Positions 1 to 9,601 of a DNA stretch of 64,000 nucleotides are shown here, in pieces. Position 1 is the first letter of the stretch; each line of letters begins with the position of its first letter. The DNA comes from CAYQUO01 sp964420835. GTDB lineage: Bacteria > Chloroflexota > Anaerolineae > Anaerolineales > Anaerolineaceae. The position numbers and the translations under genes were made by a program. Below the pieces are notes generated by a model that worked only from the letters and a program-made list of their open reading frames with translations, had not been told where the DNA came from and did not search any database. The DNA lies in contig CAYQUO010000002.1 in assembly GCA_964420835.1 (NCBI GenBank), positions 155,733 through 219,732 of the forward strand, read 5' to 3'.

Positions 1-517
1 GCGGCTTTCGGACTACAACACGCTGGCCAAGGTAATCGGCTTTGTGCAGGAGAACCTGGGAACAGGGGCATCGGTGCCGGTGGCTGCAACCGCGGAAGCC
101 ACGGCAACAGCGCCTGCTGCAGCGCCAGAACCCACCGGGGCGCCTGCTGAGGCGCCATCAGGCGGGACTGTTGCAGGGGAAACGCCACAACCTGGGGCAA
201 CCGGAATGGATGGCACACCAGCCGCCGCCGGGGGCGCCAGGCCGGATGGCGAGGCCATCAAGGTGCACGTACTGGGCGTGGTGAGCGAAAAGACGGGATA
301 CCCGCAGGAGATGCTGGACCTGGATCTGGACCTGGAGGCCGACCTGGGGATCGACACGGTGAAACAGGCCGAACTGTTTGCTGCTATCCGCACGCATTAC
401 GGCATTCCTCGGCGGGAGGATCTGCGGCTTTCGGACTACAACACGCTGGGTAAGGTGATTGGCTTTGTGGCGGAGAACCTGGGAACGGTGGCATCGGTGC
501 CGGTGGCTGCAACCGTG
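1..517 (+). repeat. Direct repeat copy A: ACP-linker-ACP cassette
   Basis: Bases 1-517 are nearly identical to 4003-4519, with only scattered substitutions, and then diverge sharply after the codons for AATV. The unit covers the end of one ACP, its Pro/Ala linker and the whole next ACP. The similarity runs off the left window edge, so the true repeat is probably longer. Confidence 0.9.
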
Positions 518-3500
518 CAGGTGGCTGAATCGCCGGCAATTGGGCCTGGTGAGAGCGGAGTAATACCCTACCAGGGGTTGTTCTTTGCTTCCGCTCAAAG
601 TGCCGCCGATCTCAAAATCCTGGTGCAGGCACGGCTCGAGGAGGTCCGGCTTGGACGCATACCCGCATCCGTTTGCCCAACGGAGGAAGAAATTCGCCTG
701 CCGGAACGGATCGCCATTGATTACGCCAACCCGGAGGAACTGGTTAAGAGATTGGAAAGAGCAGTCGCGGCACTGGAACAGGGCAATGCAGATACCTGGA
801 AGGCGCTGCAGGCTCATGCCATCTACCGCGGCAGTGGTGTTCCTGGCAAGGTGGCTTTTCTCTTTCCAGGACAGGGATCCCAGTACGTGAACATGTTCCT
901 GGACCTGCGGGATACCGAGCCTGTCGTCCGCGCGACTTTCGACGAGGCAGACCGTGTCATGACACCCATCCTCGGCAGGCCCTTGACGAGCTACATTTAC
1001 ACCAATGGGACCGAAGAGGAACTTAAGCAGGCTGAAAAGGAACTAAAGAACACGGCCATTACCCAGCCGGCCATGTTGACCGCAGATGTGGTCGTGGCGC
1101 GTATGTTAAAGAAATTCGGCGTTGAACCGGACCTGGTCATCGGGCACAGCCTGGGTGAATATGCCGCCCTGGTGGCTGCCGGTGTGTTGACCTTTGCCGA
1201 GGCGCTTGAAGTGGTCAGTGCACGCGGGAGGGAAATGTCACGTCTGAAAGTTGAAGACCCCGGATGCATGGCGGCCATTTCAGCGCCGCTGGAGAGGGTG
1301 GAAGAGGTCATCGCAGCCATTGATGATTACGTGGTTATTGCCAACATCAACAGCCCTGTCCAATGCGTTTTGGGCGGCACGACAAAGGCGATCGACGCGG
1401 CCATTGCCCGATTTGTGGCGGATGGTTTCCAGGCAGTGAAGATCCCGGTATCCCACGCATTCCATACCCGCATCGTTGCCCCGGCCAGCGAACCGCTGCG
1501 CAAGGTGATCGAACGAATGGATTTGCGGCCACCCCGGCTGCCCATCGTGGCCAATGTGACCGGGGATTTGTACCCATCCGATCGGGAGGAGATCCTGGAC
1601 CTATTGGCCAGCCAGGTGGCTTCACCGGTCCAGTTCGTCAAGGGGATGCAGACGCTATATGCAGAGGGAGCCCGGATCTTCATCGAATGCGGCCCCAAAC
1701 GTGTGTTGAATGCGCTGGCAACGGATAATTTAAAATCCAGGCAGGATGTGACCATCCTGTCATCGAATCATCCCCGCAAAGGGGGGCGGGCCAGTTTCAA
1801 CGAAGCCCTTTGCGGTATTTATGCGGCAGGCCTTCCGCTCAAAGGTCATGTTTCGGTGAGTGCTCCTTTTACAATATCCTCTTCTCAACCCGTGACGATT
1901 GCCCCGCATGTTGAACAGCCGAATCCACAGCCCCGGCTGGTACCAATCACTGGCTCGGTGGTGGTAACGGGTGTTGGATTGGGTCTTCCGGGGCGCAGCC
2001 GGCATGTTTTCGATGACTCCAATTTTGAACGCATCCTGGACGGTGAGATGCGCATTGAACCCCTGGACGAGAATCTCAAGAAAAAAATCTTGGAGAAACA
2101 CGTCAACCGCCTGGTGAAAAGCTCTGCTGGAGCGGTGATGCAAGAGGTCGTTGACATGGACCAGGTGGTGCAGTTAGGCGGTCAGGGTGGTGAATTTGAC
2201 CTGGTGGAAGAGTTCGGTGTCCCGGAAGATCGGGTGGATGCACTGGACCTGTCCTCCCAACTGGGCATTGCTGCTGGCATGGAAGCATTGCGCGATGCTG
2301 GCATCCCCCTGGTGATGGCCCGGCGGAAAACGACCAAGGGAACCTACCTGCCGGACCGCTGGAAGCTGCCCGAAACCATGCAGGATGAGACCGGGGTGAT
2401 CTTCGCCTCATCCTTCCCCGGGCTGAACCGCATGGCAGAGGAAGCTGATCAATACTATGCCACGAAGATGCTTGAGAACCAGTTGTTGGATGTGCAGTCC
2501 ACGATCGAACTGGTTAATTCGCTCAACCCCACGGGGCAATCCCAGCTCCTGGATGAACTTGAGCGGCGCCGCTTCGAGATCCAAAGACGTATTCGCGAGG
2601 CGGATTATCACCTTGACCGCCGTTTTGTTTTCCGCGTGCTGGTCATGGGTCATTCTCAGTTTGCCGAATACATCGGAGCCCGCGGTCCCAACACCCACGT
2701 AAACGCTGCCTGTGCCAGCACCACCCATGCCGTCTCGGTTGCCGAGGACTGGATCCGTTCAGGCCGCTGCCGCCGTGTGATCGTCATCGCCGGCGACGAC
2801 ATAACCAATGCCAACCTGATCTCATGGATCGGCTCCAGCATGTTCGCCAGCGGTGCGGCAACCATTGAAGAGGACCTTCGCCTGGCCATCCTGCCGTTTG
2901 ACAGGCGCCGTAATGGCATGATCATGGGCATGGGAGGGGCAGCCTTGGTCATTGAAAGCGAAGACGCCGCCAGGGAACGCGGTGTGCGGGCGATCGCCGA
3001 GATCCTTTCCACCGCCACCGCCAATAGCGCCTTTCATGGCACACGCATGGATGTTCAACACGTTTCCGAGGTGATGGAGCGCCTGCTGCAAATGGCGGAA
3101 CAGCGTTTTGCCATCAGCCGGCAGAACATTGCCCCGCAGACGGTGTTCATGTCCCATGAAACTTATACCCCGGCCCGTGGAGGAAGTGCCAGCGCCGAGA
3201 TCTACAGCCTGCGGCAAACATTTCACGAATTTGCCAACCAGGTGATCATTGCCAACACCAAGGGCTTTACTGGCCACCCCATGGGAGCCGGCATTGAGGA
3301 TGTGGTGGTCCTGAAGGCTCTCGAGACGGGGAAAGTTCCACCCATCGCCCATATCCATGACGGTTTTGAACCCGATCCGGACCTTGGCGATCTTAATCTT
3401 TCAAAGGGTGGTGTCTATAACCCGCAATACGCCCTGCGCCTGGGAGCCGGCTTTGGTTCGCAAATTGCCATGAGCCTCATGCGCCGGGTTCCCGGTGTTG

Positions 3501-6500
3501 AAGAACGGATCGACCGGCAGAAGAACCAGCAGTGGCTCGCTGCAGTTACAGGGTACGACAACCCGGAACTGGAAGTGGTTCAGCGAACATTGCGGGTGAA
3601 GACACAAGGAACCCCGGTACATGAACCAGTACGAACAACCTGGCAGTATGGGCAGGGTCCTTCCCTTTGGGCGCCGGCAGCCGGCAGCGAGCCGGTGAGT
3701 GCAGTCCGGGAGGCTGGCGCATCACCGGTAACACCTGCTCTAAACATGGAACCGTTAACAGAGCAACCTGCACCAGCAGCGGAGGTTGTATCCCCAGTGA
3801 CGGTGGCAGCCGTTCCCGCTGCGGGCGGCGAGGCCATCAAGGCGCACGTGCTGGGCGTGGTAAGCGAAAAGACGGGATATCCGCAGGAGATGCTGGACCT
3901 GGATCTTGATCTCGAGGCCGACCTGGGGGTCGACACGGTGAAACAGGCCGAACTGTTTGCCGCCATCCGCACGCATTACGGCATCCCGCGGCGGGAGGAC
4001 CTGCGGCTTTCGGACTACAACACGCTGGCCAAGGTAATCGGCTTTGTGCAGGAGAACCTGGGAACGGGGGCATCGGTGCCGGCGGCTGCGACCGCGGAAG
4101 CCACGGCAACAGCGCCTGCTGCAGCGCCGGAACCCACCGGGGCGCCTGCTGAGGCGCCATCAGGCGGGCCTGTTGCAGGGGAAACGCCACAACCTGCGGC
4201 AACCGGGATGGATGGCACACCAGCCGCCGCCGGGGGCGCCAGGCCGGATGGCGAGGCCATCAAGGTGCACGTACTGGGCGTGGTGAGCGAAAAGACGGGA
4301 TACCCGCAGGAGATGCTGGACCTGGATCTGGACCTGGAGGCCGACCTGGGGATCGACACGGTGAAACAGGCCGAACTGTTTGCTGCTATCCGCACGCATT
4401 ACGGCATTCCTCGGCGGGAGGATCTGCGGCTTTCGGACTACAACACGCTGGGTAAGGTGATTGGCTTTGTGCAGGAGAACCTGGGAACGGCGGCATCGGT
4501 GCCGGCGGCTGCAACCGTGGAAAAAATGGAAACAAAGGTGGAACCCGCAAACACGGAAGCGCCTGCACCGGGAGAAACACCCGGGCCTGCAGACATGGAA
4601 TCCCAAATTGCGGATACCATCCGGCAGGAAATGGTCGAAGAGTCATTAATGCAGCTGCAACCACAAACCATGGAACGGCCTCCTGTCAAACGACGGATGC
4701 CAGTCCCCGTTCTCTTCCCGAAACCGGATTTGTGCCTGCCCACCGGCGTGAATCTGGAAAACCGCACGGTTATCGTCGTGGGAGACAAGGGAAAGGTGGG
4801 TGCATCCCTGTTGGAGACACTAAGATCACGCCGGGCACAAGCGGAACTGGTGGATGGCCTGGCTGCCCCGTCCCGGGTTGAAGAACTGGCAAAAACGGAC
4901 AGCCTGGCGGGGGTCTATTTTCTCCCGGCGCTGGATGCTGACCCGGAATGGACACAATTGGATCATTCGGTCTGGCTGCAGGCGCGGTCTGAACGCATCG
5001 AACCCCTTTACCATATCGCACGGGCTCTCCCGGCATCGGCTTTCCTTTTGTGTGCCACGCGGATGGGCGGGCTGCACGGTCTGCAAAACCCCACGAATTC
5101 CCTCGGTGGCCTGATCAGTGGTTTCACCAAGGCACTCAGGCGGGAACGGCAGGGTCAACTGGCCAAGGTGGTTGATTTTGAGGGTGTGGCTTCTCCGCAG
5201 GAGATCGCCGGGCAACTGATCGATGAGACCCTTGCCGACTCTTCCTCGGTGGAGATCGGATACGAAGGCGGCTTGCGCTTTGGTGTTGCGCTGCGCGAGG
5301 CGGTGACGCCCGAAACGACCCGAGCCCCTCTCGGCAGGGGGAGCGTATTTGTGATCAGCGGTGGCACAGGGGGGATCACTGGTCCGGTGGTGGCTGACCT
5401 GGCCCGGGAAACCCAGGGCACCTTCTACCTTCTGGGCCGCTCTGCGCTGCCGCCCCGGGGGGATGCAGATCTGCAATCGCTTCGGAAGGATAAGGATGCC
5501 TTCAAAGCGGAGTTGTTCCGCCGTCTTTCCGAGGCGGGAGAAAAACCAACCCCGCTCCAGGTGGAGCAGAAGGTTGCCGCCTTCGAACGTGCGTCGGCTG
5601 CCGTTGAGTTGATGGCTGCAGTTGAAGCAGCCGGCGGTCGTGCGTTCCACCTGGTCTGTGATGTGACCGATGCCCAGGCTGTGCAGACTGCAGTCACCGA
5701 AATCGCCAGTCGCGAAAAACAGGTGGATGTCTTCATTCATGCTGCCGGGTTCGAGAGAAGCCGGAAAATCGAGAACAAGCCACTGGAAGAATTCAGGGAT
5801 GAGATTTCAGTCAAAGCGGATGGCTTTTACAACCTCTTCCGCTGCCTGGAGAAAGAGAACCGTCTTCCCAAAGCGGTGGTATTCTTCTCCTCCGTTGCGG
5901 GGAGGTTTGGCAACTCAGGTCAAACGGCTTACAGCGCGGCCAACGACCTGCTTTCCAAACTTTCCTTCTGGCTTCCCCGGCAATACCCGGGCCTGAAAAC
6001 CATTTCCATCGACTGGGGGGCCTGGGCTGAGGTGGGTATGGCCAGCCGGGGTAACATTCCACGGCTCATGGAACTCGCCGGTATCGATATGCTTTGCCCT
6101 GACCTGGCAGCACCCATGGTGCGTGGAGAACTGGAACTGGGCACCTGCGGCGAGGTGGTCATTGCCGGATCTCTGGGCGCTCTGGAAGAAATTTCGGCTG
6201 ACAATTGTGGTCTCGATATTCAAAAAGCCAACCTTGCCCTGAGGGCAGGTGACCCCATCCACAAGATGTTCAGCAACCTGGCAGGCTTCCATGCTGCCAC
6301 CGGCATTCGCCTGGAGGCTGACCTGGATCCCGAAACAACGACCTATCTGCGCGATCATGCCATTAACGGTATCCCGGTGTTGCCGGGTGTGATGGGGATC
6401 GAAGGATTTACCGTGGCTGCCAAACACATCGCCTCCGTCCTGGCATCCGGGACAGGCAATTTCGATGTGGAACGCCTGGAGAACATCAACTTTCTTGCAC

Positions 6501-7198
6501 CATTCAAGTTTTATGGGAACAAACCCCGCACCATCCAATGGAACGCGGTTGCCGTTCGCCGGGCGAAAGGGCTCATGGTTGAGGTCAGCCTTGAGTCTGA
6601 CTTCCGGCGGCACAATGGAGATCTGGACCATATCCTCCATTTCACCGGGGAGGTCTTTCTGACCACCAGAGGCAGAGGGAAGGCTTCCGAAGTCTTTGCC
6701 ATCCCGCCGCAATGGAGCAATGAGCGCTCAGTACTGGCAGAAGACATTTACAAACTGTACTTCCATGGGCCATCGTTCCAGGTGTTGGATGCTGCACAGG
6801 TTTCTGGGGCAACCTTGCTGGGAAGATTGAACAAGAAACTGATCGATTCTTCGGACCAAAGCGGGCACAGCTACACCACACCTCTGCTGATTGAGTTGTG
6901 TTTTCAAACCGCCGGGTTATGGGAAGCTGGAGCAACAGGTGTTCTTTCCCTGCCGCAAAGGGTTGGAAGGCTTCAACTCTATCGCCAGCCGGTCAATGGG
7001 GTCCCGATTTTTGCCGAGGTGCGTTCCAACAATTATGACGGAAGATACTCTTTTAATGCCCGTGTTGTGGATGCAAAAGGCCGTGTCTTCCTGGAACTGA
7101 CTGATTATCAGACCTCCCCCCTGCCATATCAGGCCGAAAAAGACCTGATCGAGCCATTGAAGACCCTGGTTCCAGCAGGGGCGAACACAAATAATTGA
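2..7198 (+). CDS. PUFA/polyketide-type multidomain synthase, 5' partial
   Basis: The reading frame is open from base 2, so the start lies upstream of the window. Counting residues from base 44, the domains are: an ACP (about 68-146; a further ACP end lies at the window edge), acyltransferase (about 265-570, GHSLGEYAA nucleophile, GQGSQ), ketosynthase (about 634-1152, Cys in NAACASTTHAV), two ACPs (about 1261-1339 and 1402-1480), ketoreductase (about 1571-1990, SGGTGGITGP and YSAAN), and a C-terminal dehydratase (about 2070-2384, HAINGIPVLPG). Pro/Ala-rich linkers join the ACPs. This set matches iterative Pfa-like synthases that build long acyl chains in the cytoplasm. A PPTase follows directly and a PfaD gene lies next to it, which supports a PUFA-like or related lipid product; the product itself cannot be read from sequence. 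Oddities: every complete ACP has DTVKQAE where DS is expected, the ketosynthase His motif is HETYTPARGG, and the second dehydratase half has Glu where Asp is usual. Confidence 0.9.
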   Translation, partial: RLSDYNTLAKVIGFVQENLGTGASVPVAATAEATATAPAAAPEPTGAPAEAPSGGTVAGETPQPGATGMDGTPAAAGGARPDGEAIKVHVLGVVSEKTGYPQEMLDLDLDLEADLGIDTVKQAELFAAIRTHYGIPRREDLRLSDYNTLGKVIGFVAENLGTVASVPVAATVQVAESPAIGPGESGVIPYQGLFFASAQSAADLKILVQARLEEVRLGRIPASVCPTEEEIRLPERIAIDYANPEELVKRLERAVAALEQGNADTWKALQAHAIYRGSGVPGKVAFLFPGQGSQYVNMFLDLRDTEPVVRATFDEADRVMTPILGRPLTSYIYTNGTEEELKQAEKELKNTAITQPAMLTADVVVARMLKKFGVEPDLVIGHSLGEYAALVAAGVLTFAEALEVVSARGREMSRLKVEDPGCMAAISAPLERVEEVIAAIDDYVVIANINSPVQCVLGGTTKAIDAAIARFVADGFQAVKIPVSHAFHTRIVAPASEPLRKVIERMDLRPPRLPIVANVTGDLYPSDREEILDLLASQVASPVQFVKGMQTLYAEGARIFIECGPKRVLNALATDNLKSRQDVTILSSNHPRKGGRASFNEALCGIYAAGLPLKGHVSVSAPFTISSSQPVTIAPHVEQPNPQPRLVPITGSVVVTGVGLGLPGRSRHVFDDSNFERILDGEMRIEPLDENLKKKILEKHVNRLVKSSAGAVMQEVVDMDQVVQLGGQGGEFDLVEEFGVPEDRVDALDLSSQLGIAAGMEALRDAGIPLVMARRKTTKGTYLPDRWKLPETMQDETGVIFASSFPGLNRMAEEADQYYATKMLENQLLDVQSTIELVNSLNPTGQSQLLDELERRRFEIQRRIREADYHLDRRFVFRVLVMGHSQFAEYIGARGPNTHVNAACASTTHAVSVAEDWIRSGRCRRVIVIAGDDITNANLISWIGSSMFASGAATIEEDLRLAILPFDRRRNGMIMGMGGAALVIESEDAARERGVRAIAEILSTATANSAFHGTRMDVQHVSEVMERLLQMAEQRFAISRQNIAPQTVFMSHETYTPARGGSASAEIYSLRQTFHEFANQVIIANTKGFTGHPMGAGIEDVVVLKALETGKVPPIAHIHDGFEPDPDLGDLNLSKGGVYNPQYALRLGAGFGSQIAMSLMRRVPGVEERIDRQKNQQWLAAVTGYDNPELEVVQRTLRVKTQGTPVHEPVRTTWQYGQGPSLWAPAAGSEPVSAVREAGASPVTPALNMEPLTEQPAPAAEVVSPVTVAAVPAAGGEAIKAHVLGVVSEKTGYPQEMLDLDLDLEADLGVDTVKQAELFAAIRTHYGIPRREDLRLSDYNTLAKVIGFVQENLGTGASVPAAATAEATATAPAAAPEPTGAPAEAPSGGPVAGETPQPAATGMDGTPAAAGGARPDGEAIKVHVLGVVSEKTGYPQEMLDLDLDLEADLGIDTVKQAELFAAIRTHYGIPRREDLRLSDYNTLGKVIGFVQENLGTAASVPAAATVEKMETKVEPANTEAPAPGETPGPADMESQIADTIRQEMVEESLMQLQPQTMERPPVKRRMPVPVLFPKPDLCLPTGVNLENRTVIVVGDKGKVGASLLETLRSRRAQAELVDGLAAPSRVEELAKTDSLAGVYFLPALDADPEWTQLDHSVWLQARSERIEPLYHIARALPASAFLLCATRMGGLHGLQNPTNSLGGLISGFTKALRRERQGQLAKVVDFEGVASPQEIAGQLIDETLADSSSVEIGYEGGLRFGVALREAVTPETTRAPLGRGSVFVISGGTGGITGPVVADLARETQGTFYLLGRSALPPRGDADLQSLRKDKDAFKAELFRRLSEAGEKPTPLQVEQKVAAFERASAAVELMAAVEAAGGRAFHLVCDVTDAQAVQTAVTEIASREKQVDVFIHAAGFERSRKIENKPLEEFRDEISVKADGFYNLFRCLEKENRLPKAVVFFSSVAGRFGNSGQTAYSAANDLLSKLSFWLPRQYPGLKTISIDWGAWAEVGMASRGNIPRLMELAGIDMLCPDLAAPMVRGELELGTCGEVVIAGSLGALEEISADNCGLDIQKANLALRAGDPIHKMFSNLAGFHAATGIRLEADLDPETTTYLRDHAINGIPVLPGVMGIEGFTVAAKHIASVLASGTGNFDVERLENINFLAPFKFYGNKPRTIQWNAVAVRRAKGLMVEVSLESDFRRHNGDLDHILHFTGEVFLTTRGRGKASEVFAIPPQWSNERSVLAEDIYKLYFHGPSFQVLDAAQVSGATLLGRLNKKLIDSSDQSGHSYTTPLLIELCFQTAGLWEAGATGVLSLPQRVGRLQLYRQPVNGVPIFAEVRSNNYDGRYSFNARVVDAKGRVFLELTDYQTSPLPYQAEKDLIEPLKTLVPAGANTNN
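4003..4519 (+). repeat. Direct repeat copy B: ACP-linker-ACP cassette
   Basis: This is the second copy of the unit at 1-517, shifted by 4002 bp, inside the same gene. Near identity at the nucleotide level, including silent positions, points to recent duplication or gene conversion within the synthase gene. Confidence 0.9.
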
Positions 7199-7206
7199 GC
7201 AGTTAG

Positions 7207-7241
7207 CCCTCCCCGGACAAAAAGGAATGGTCCGGGGAGGG
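7207..7241 (+). terminator. Perfect 12-bp hairpin after the synthase gene
   Basis: Left arm 7207-7218 and right arm 7230-7241 are perfect reverse complements around an 11-nt loop, 9 nt after the synthase stop. No T-run follows, so it may act as an attenuator, an mRNA stabiliser or a weak terminator between synthase and PPTase rather than a classical terminator. Confidence 0.5.
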
Positions 7242-7255
7242 TGTTCATCAGTCAC

Positions 7256-7972
7256 ATGCCCATTATTTACTGGTCGTTTCAACCCATTGATGGGGCAGCC
7301 GCAAGTGGAGACCCCGCGGCTGCCACCGCCTTTCTGGGCGAAGAGGAACGTCAGATCTACGCTCATTTTAAGGTCGCCAAGCGAAGGATGGAATGGCTGG
7401 GAGGCAGGCTGGCTGTAAAGGATCTCGTGCGTCGGGCTGATCCCCGCTGTTCGTCCCTCGAACGGAGCCAGGTCCAGATCCTTTATGAGAGGGGTCGAGT
7501 CCCGCGCCTGGCAATCCCGGGGATCCCGGAAGTGCCAGGCCGTATCTCCATCAGCCATTCCAATGGCCATGTGTTTGTTCTGTATTCCCCCAATGTGACG
7601 CCCATGGGCCTGGACCTGGAGATCATCGAACCACGTTCTCCGGAGTTCGTGGAAGATTTCTTTACCGCACCGGAGGTGGCCCTGGTGAAGAAGCAGCCCG
7701 TTGAAGAGCAGCCTCTGTGGACCAACCTCATCTGGAGCAGCAAGGAAGCGGTTTTAAAAGCCCTCTCATTGGGCTTGCGGGTGGACACCCGTTCCGTGGA
7801 AGTGTTTTTCCCTGGGAGCGAACCCTTGATGAACGGCTGGCAGGCCCTGGGCATGCAGTCCGGCCTCGTCAAACAAGATTCCCTGCACCTGTTCTGGCGC
7901 AGGGAGGCGAATTTTGTGCTGACTGTCTGCATCCCTGCACCTGGAGATGCATTGCACAGGCTGGAAGCCTGA
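7256..7972 (+). CDS. 4'-phosphopantetheinyl transferase, Sfp type
   Basis: The protein carries the two family hallmarks: GLDLEII (metal-binding Asp/Glu) and WSSKEAVLKAL (the WxxKEAxxK motif). At about 238 residues it has the usual Sfp-type length. It would transfer the phosphopantetheine arm of CoA to carrier domains, most likely those of the synthase just upstream. The frame also allows a GTG start at 7241, but that codon lies in the arm of the upstream hairpin, so the ATG at 7256 is preferred. It is probably co-transcribed with the synthase. Its stop codon directly abuts the stop codon of the convergent PfaD gene. Confidence 0.9.
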   Translation: MPIIYWSFQPIDGAAASGDPAAATAFLGEEERQIYAHFKVAKRRMEWLGGRLAVKDLVRRADPRCSSLERSQVQILYERGRVPRLAIPGIPEVPGRISISHSNGHVFVLYSPNVTPMGLDLEIIEPRSPEFVEDFFTAPEVALVKKQPVEEQPLWTNLIWSSKEAVLKALSLGLRVDTRSVEVFFPGSEPLMNGWQALGMQSGLVKQDSLHLFWRREANFVLTVCIPAPGDALHRLEA

Positions 7973-9601
7973 TCATCCCTTTTGCGGTTTGTATTCCTGT
8001 TGTTCGGCAGGTAGATGCACGCCCTGTGCTTCGAGTATCCGCACCCGGTACAAGTACGCAGCGCCCTGGAGCAATTGCAGAGAAACATCCGCCACCGCTC
8101 GGTTCTGCGCTGCTTCAAGGTACGTACCCCGAGCCCAATCGTTAAATGCGCCCATGGCCGGTCCGCACCAAATCTGGTAGTCCATTTCGCGGTCCTTCTC
8201 ACCCGTCATCGCCCAGCGCGAAGAAAGCCCGAGGTACCAGCGGAAGATGAGTGCCATTTTGTCTTTGGGTTTCTGATTGGCGCGTTCCACCTGTCGCGGA
8301 TCACGCTGATTAAAAAAGCGGACGCATTCCTCCCATATGGAATCAAGGCTTTGTTTAAAAATGGTTGCTTCCAGTTTTTGCTTCTCTTCCGCCGGGATAT
8401 CTTCAACCGATTCGTAGCGCTGGTATATTTCGTAAAGTTTCAGCCCGCGCATGGCGAACATGGTGCCGCGTTTGAGCACCTGCACCTTGACGCCCATTTC
8501 GAACATGTCGCTGGCGGGAGCCATGACCACATCGGTCATTTCCACCTGGGAAAGCAGGTTTTTAACGTGTGCCGATGCTCCTGATTCAAGGCATCCCTGG
8601 TTGACCGAACCGGTGGTCACGTAGGCTGCACCCATCAGGAAAGCCGCCAGGGCCGCTGCCGGTGTGCCGATCCCGCCTCCCGCGCCAACCCGCACGGGGG
8701 TACGGTACTGGTGTTTTGCCTGCATTTCGTTGCGCAGGCGGATGATGGCCGGCAGAACGGAGACAAGCGGCCGGTTGTCGGTGTGCCCGCCGGAATCAGC
8801 CTCCACGGTAATATCATCAGCCATCGGTACCAGTCTGGCAAGCCTGGCCTGTTCATGGGTGATGGAACCTTCAGCCTCGAGCACATCCAGGATCTCGGCG
8901 GAAGCGGGTTGCAGGAACCGGCTGGCCACCTCCCGCCGCGATAGTTTGGCGATGATCCGGTTGCCGAAGTGAATGGTCCCATCCGGGTTTTGTGAAAGGC
9001 CAGCCGCGCGGTAGTGCACCAGGTTCCGGTTTACGGTCAGGTATGCAGAGGCTTCGATCACCTTGATCCCGTGCTGCAGGTAGATCTGCACGGTTTTTTC
9101 TTCCAGCGCCGGCTCCAGGGGGCTGTGAATCAGGTTGAAGGCATAAGGCCCGCCTGGAAGGGCTGCCTGCACCTTCTGGATGGCGGCTTCAATGCGCCCG
9201 GGCATGCAGCCGCCGGCGCCGAACGACCCCATGAATCCGGCTTTGCCAAGCGCCACAACCATGTCCTCAGATGCGATGCCATTGGCCATGGCTCCGGCGT
9301 ACAGGGGATATTTAACCCCGTAGATATGCTTAAACTCCGGCGATCCGAGGTCTTCCGCTCGCAATGCCGGGCAAAAAGCGGCTGGTTTCCAGCCTGTTGC
9401 CTCTGCCGGCATTGACCCTTCTATCAGCGCCTTTTTTGCCTGCTCCGTGCTGAAAACGAAGAATGAAGTGCCTGTATCTTTCAGTAAATTGTCAAGGGGC
9501 TCCCCGGCGTCATCCGCCGAAGGCAGGCGAAGGCCTGCTTCCGCTGTGAGAAGTGGCCGGATGTCAGCAATCCGCATTCCGATGCTTGATGATTGGCTCA
9601 T
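7973..9601 (-). CDS. pfaD: PfaD-family trans-acting enoyl reductase
   Basis: This 542-residue protein matches the PfaD/FabK-like FMN TIM-barrel family. Visible features are the flavin-binding Gly-rich stretch GAGGGIGTPAAALAAFLMG, the following AAYVTTGSVNQGC, and the N-terminal FSTEQAKKALIEG and CPALRAEDL segments. In PUFA synthases PfaD reduces enoyl intermediates in trans, supplying a reductase that the large subunit lacks; the visible part of the synthase has no ER domain, which fits. It is convergent with the PPTase with no intergenic base between the two stop codons. The start MSQSSSIGMRIAD has AAGGAACTTTCTC upstream as an SD-like site. Confidence 0.9.
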   Translation of the reverse strand: MSQSSSIGMRIADIRPLLTAEAGLRLPSADDAGEPLDNLLKDTGTSFFVFSTEQAKKALIEGSMPAEATGWKPAAFCPALRAEDLGSPEFKHIYGVKYPLYAGAMANGIASEDMVVALGKAGFMGSFGAGGCMPGRIEAAIQKVQAALPGGPYAFNLIHSPLEPALEEKTVQIYLQHGIKVIEASAYLTVNRNLVHYRAAGLSQNPDGTIHFGNRIIAKLSRREVASRFLQPASAEILDVLEAEGSITHEQARLARLVPMADDITVEADSGGHTDNRPLVSVLPAIIRLRNEMQAKHQYRTPVRVGAGGGIGTPAAALAAFLMGAAYVTTGSVNQGCLESGASAHVKNLLSQVEMTDVVMAPASDMFEMGVKVQVLKRGTMFAMRGLKLYEIYQRYESVEDIPAEEKQKLEATIFKQSLDSIWEECVRFFNQRDPRQVERANQKPKDKMALIFRWYLGLSSRWAMTGEKDREMDYQIWCGPAMGAFNDWARGTYLEAAQNRAVADVSLQLLQGAAYLYRVRILEAQGVHLPAEQQEYKPQKG

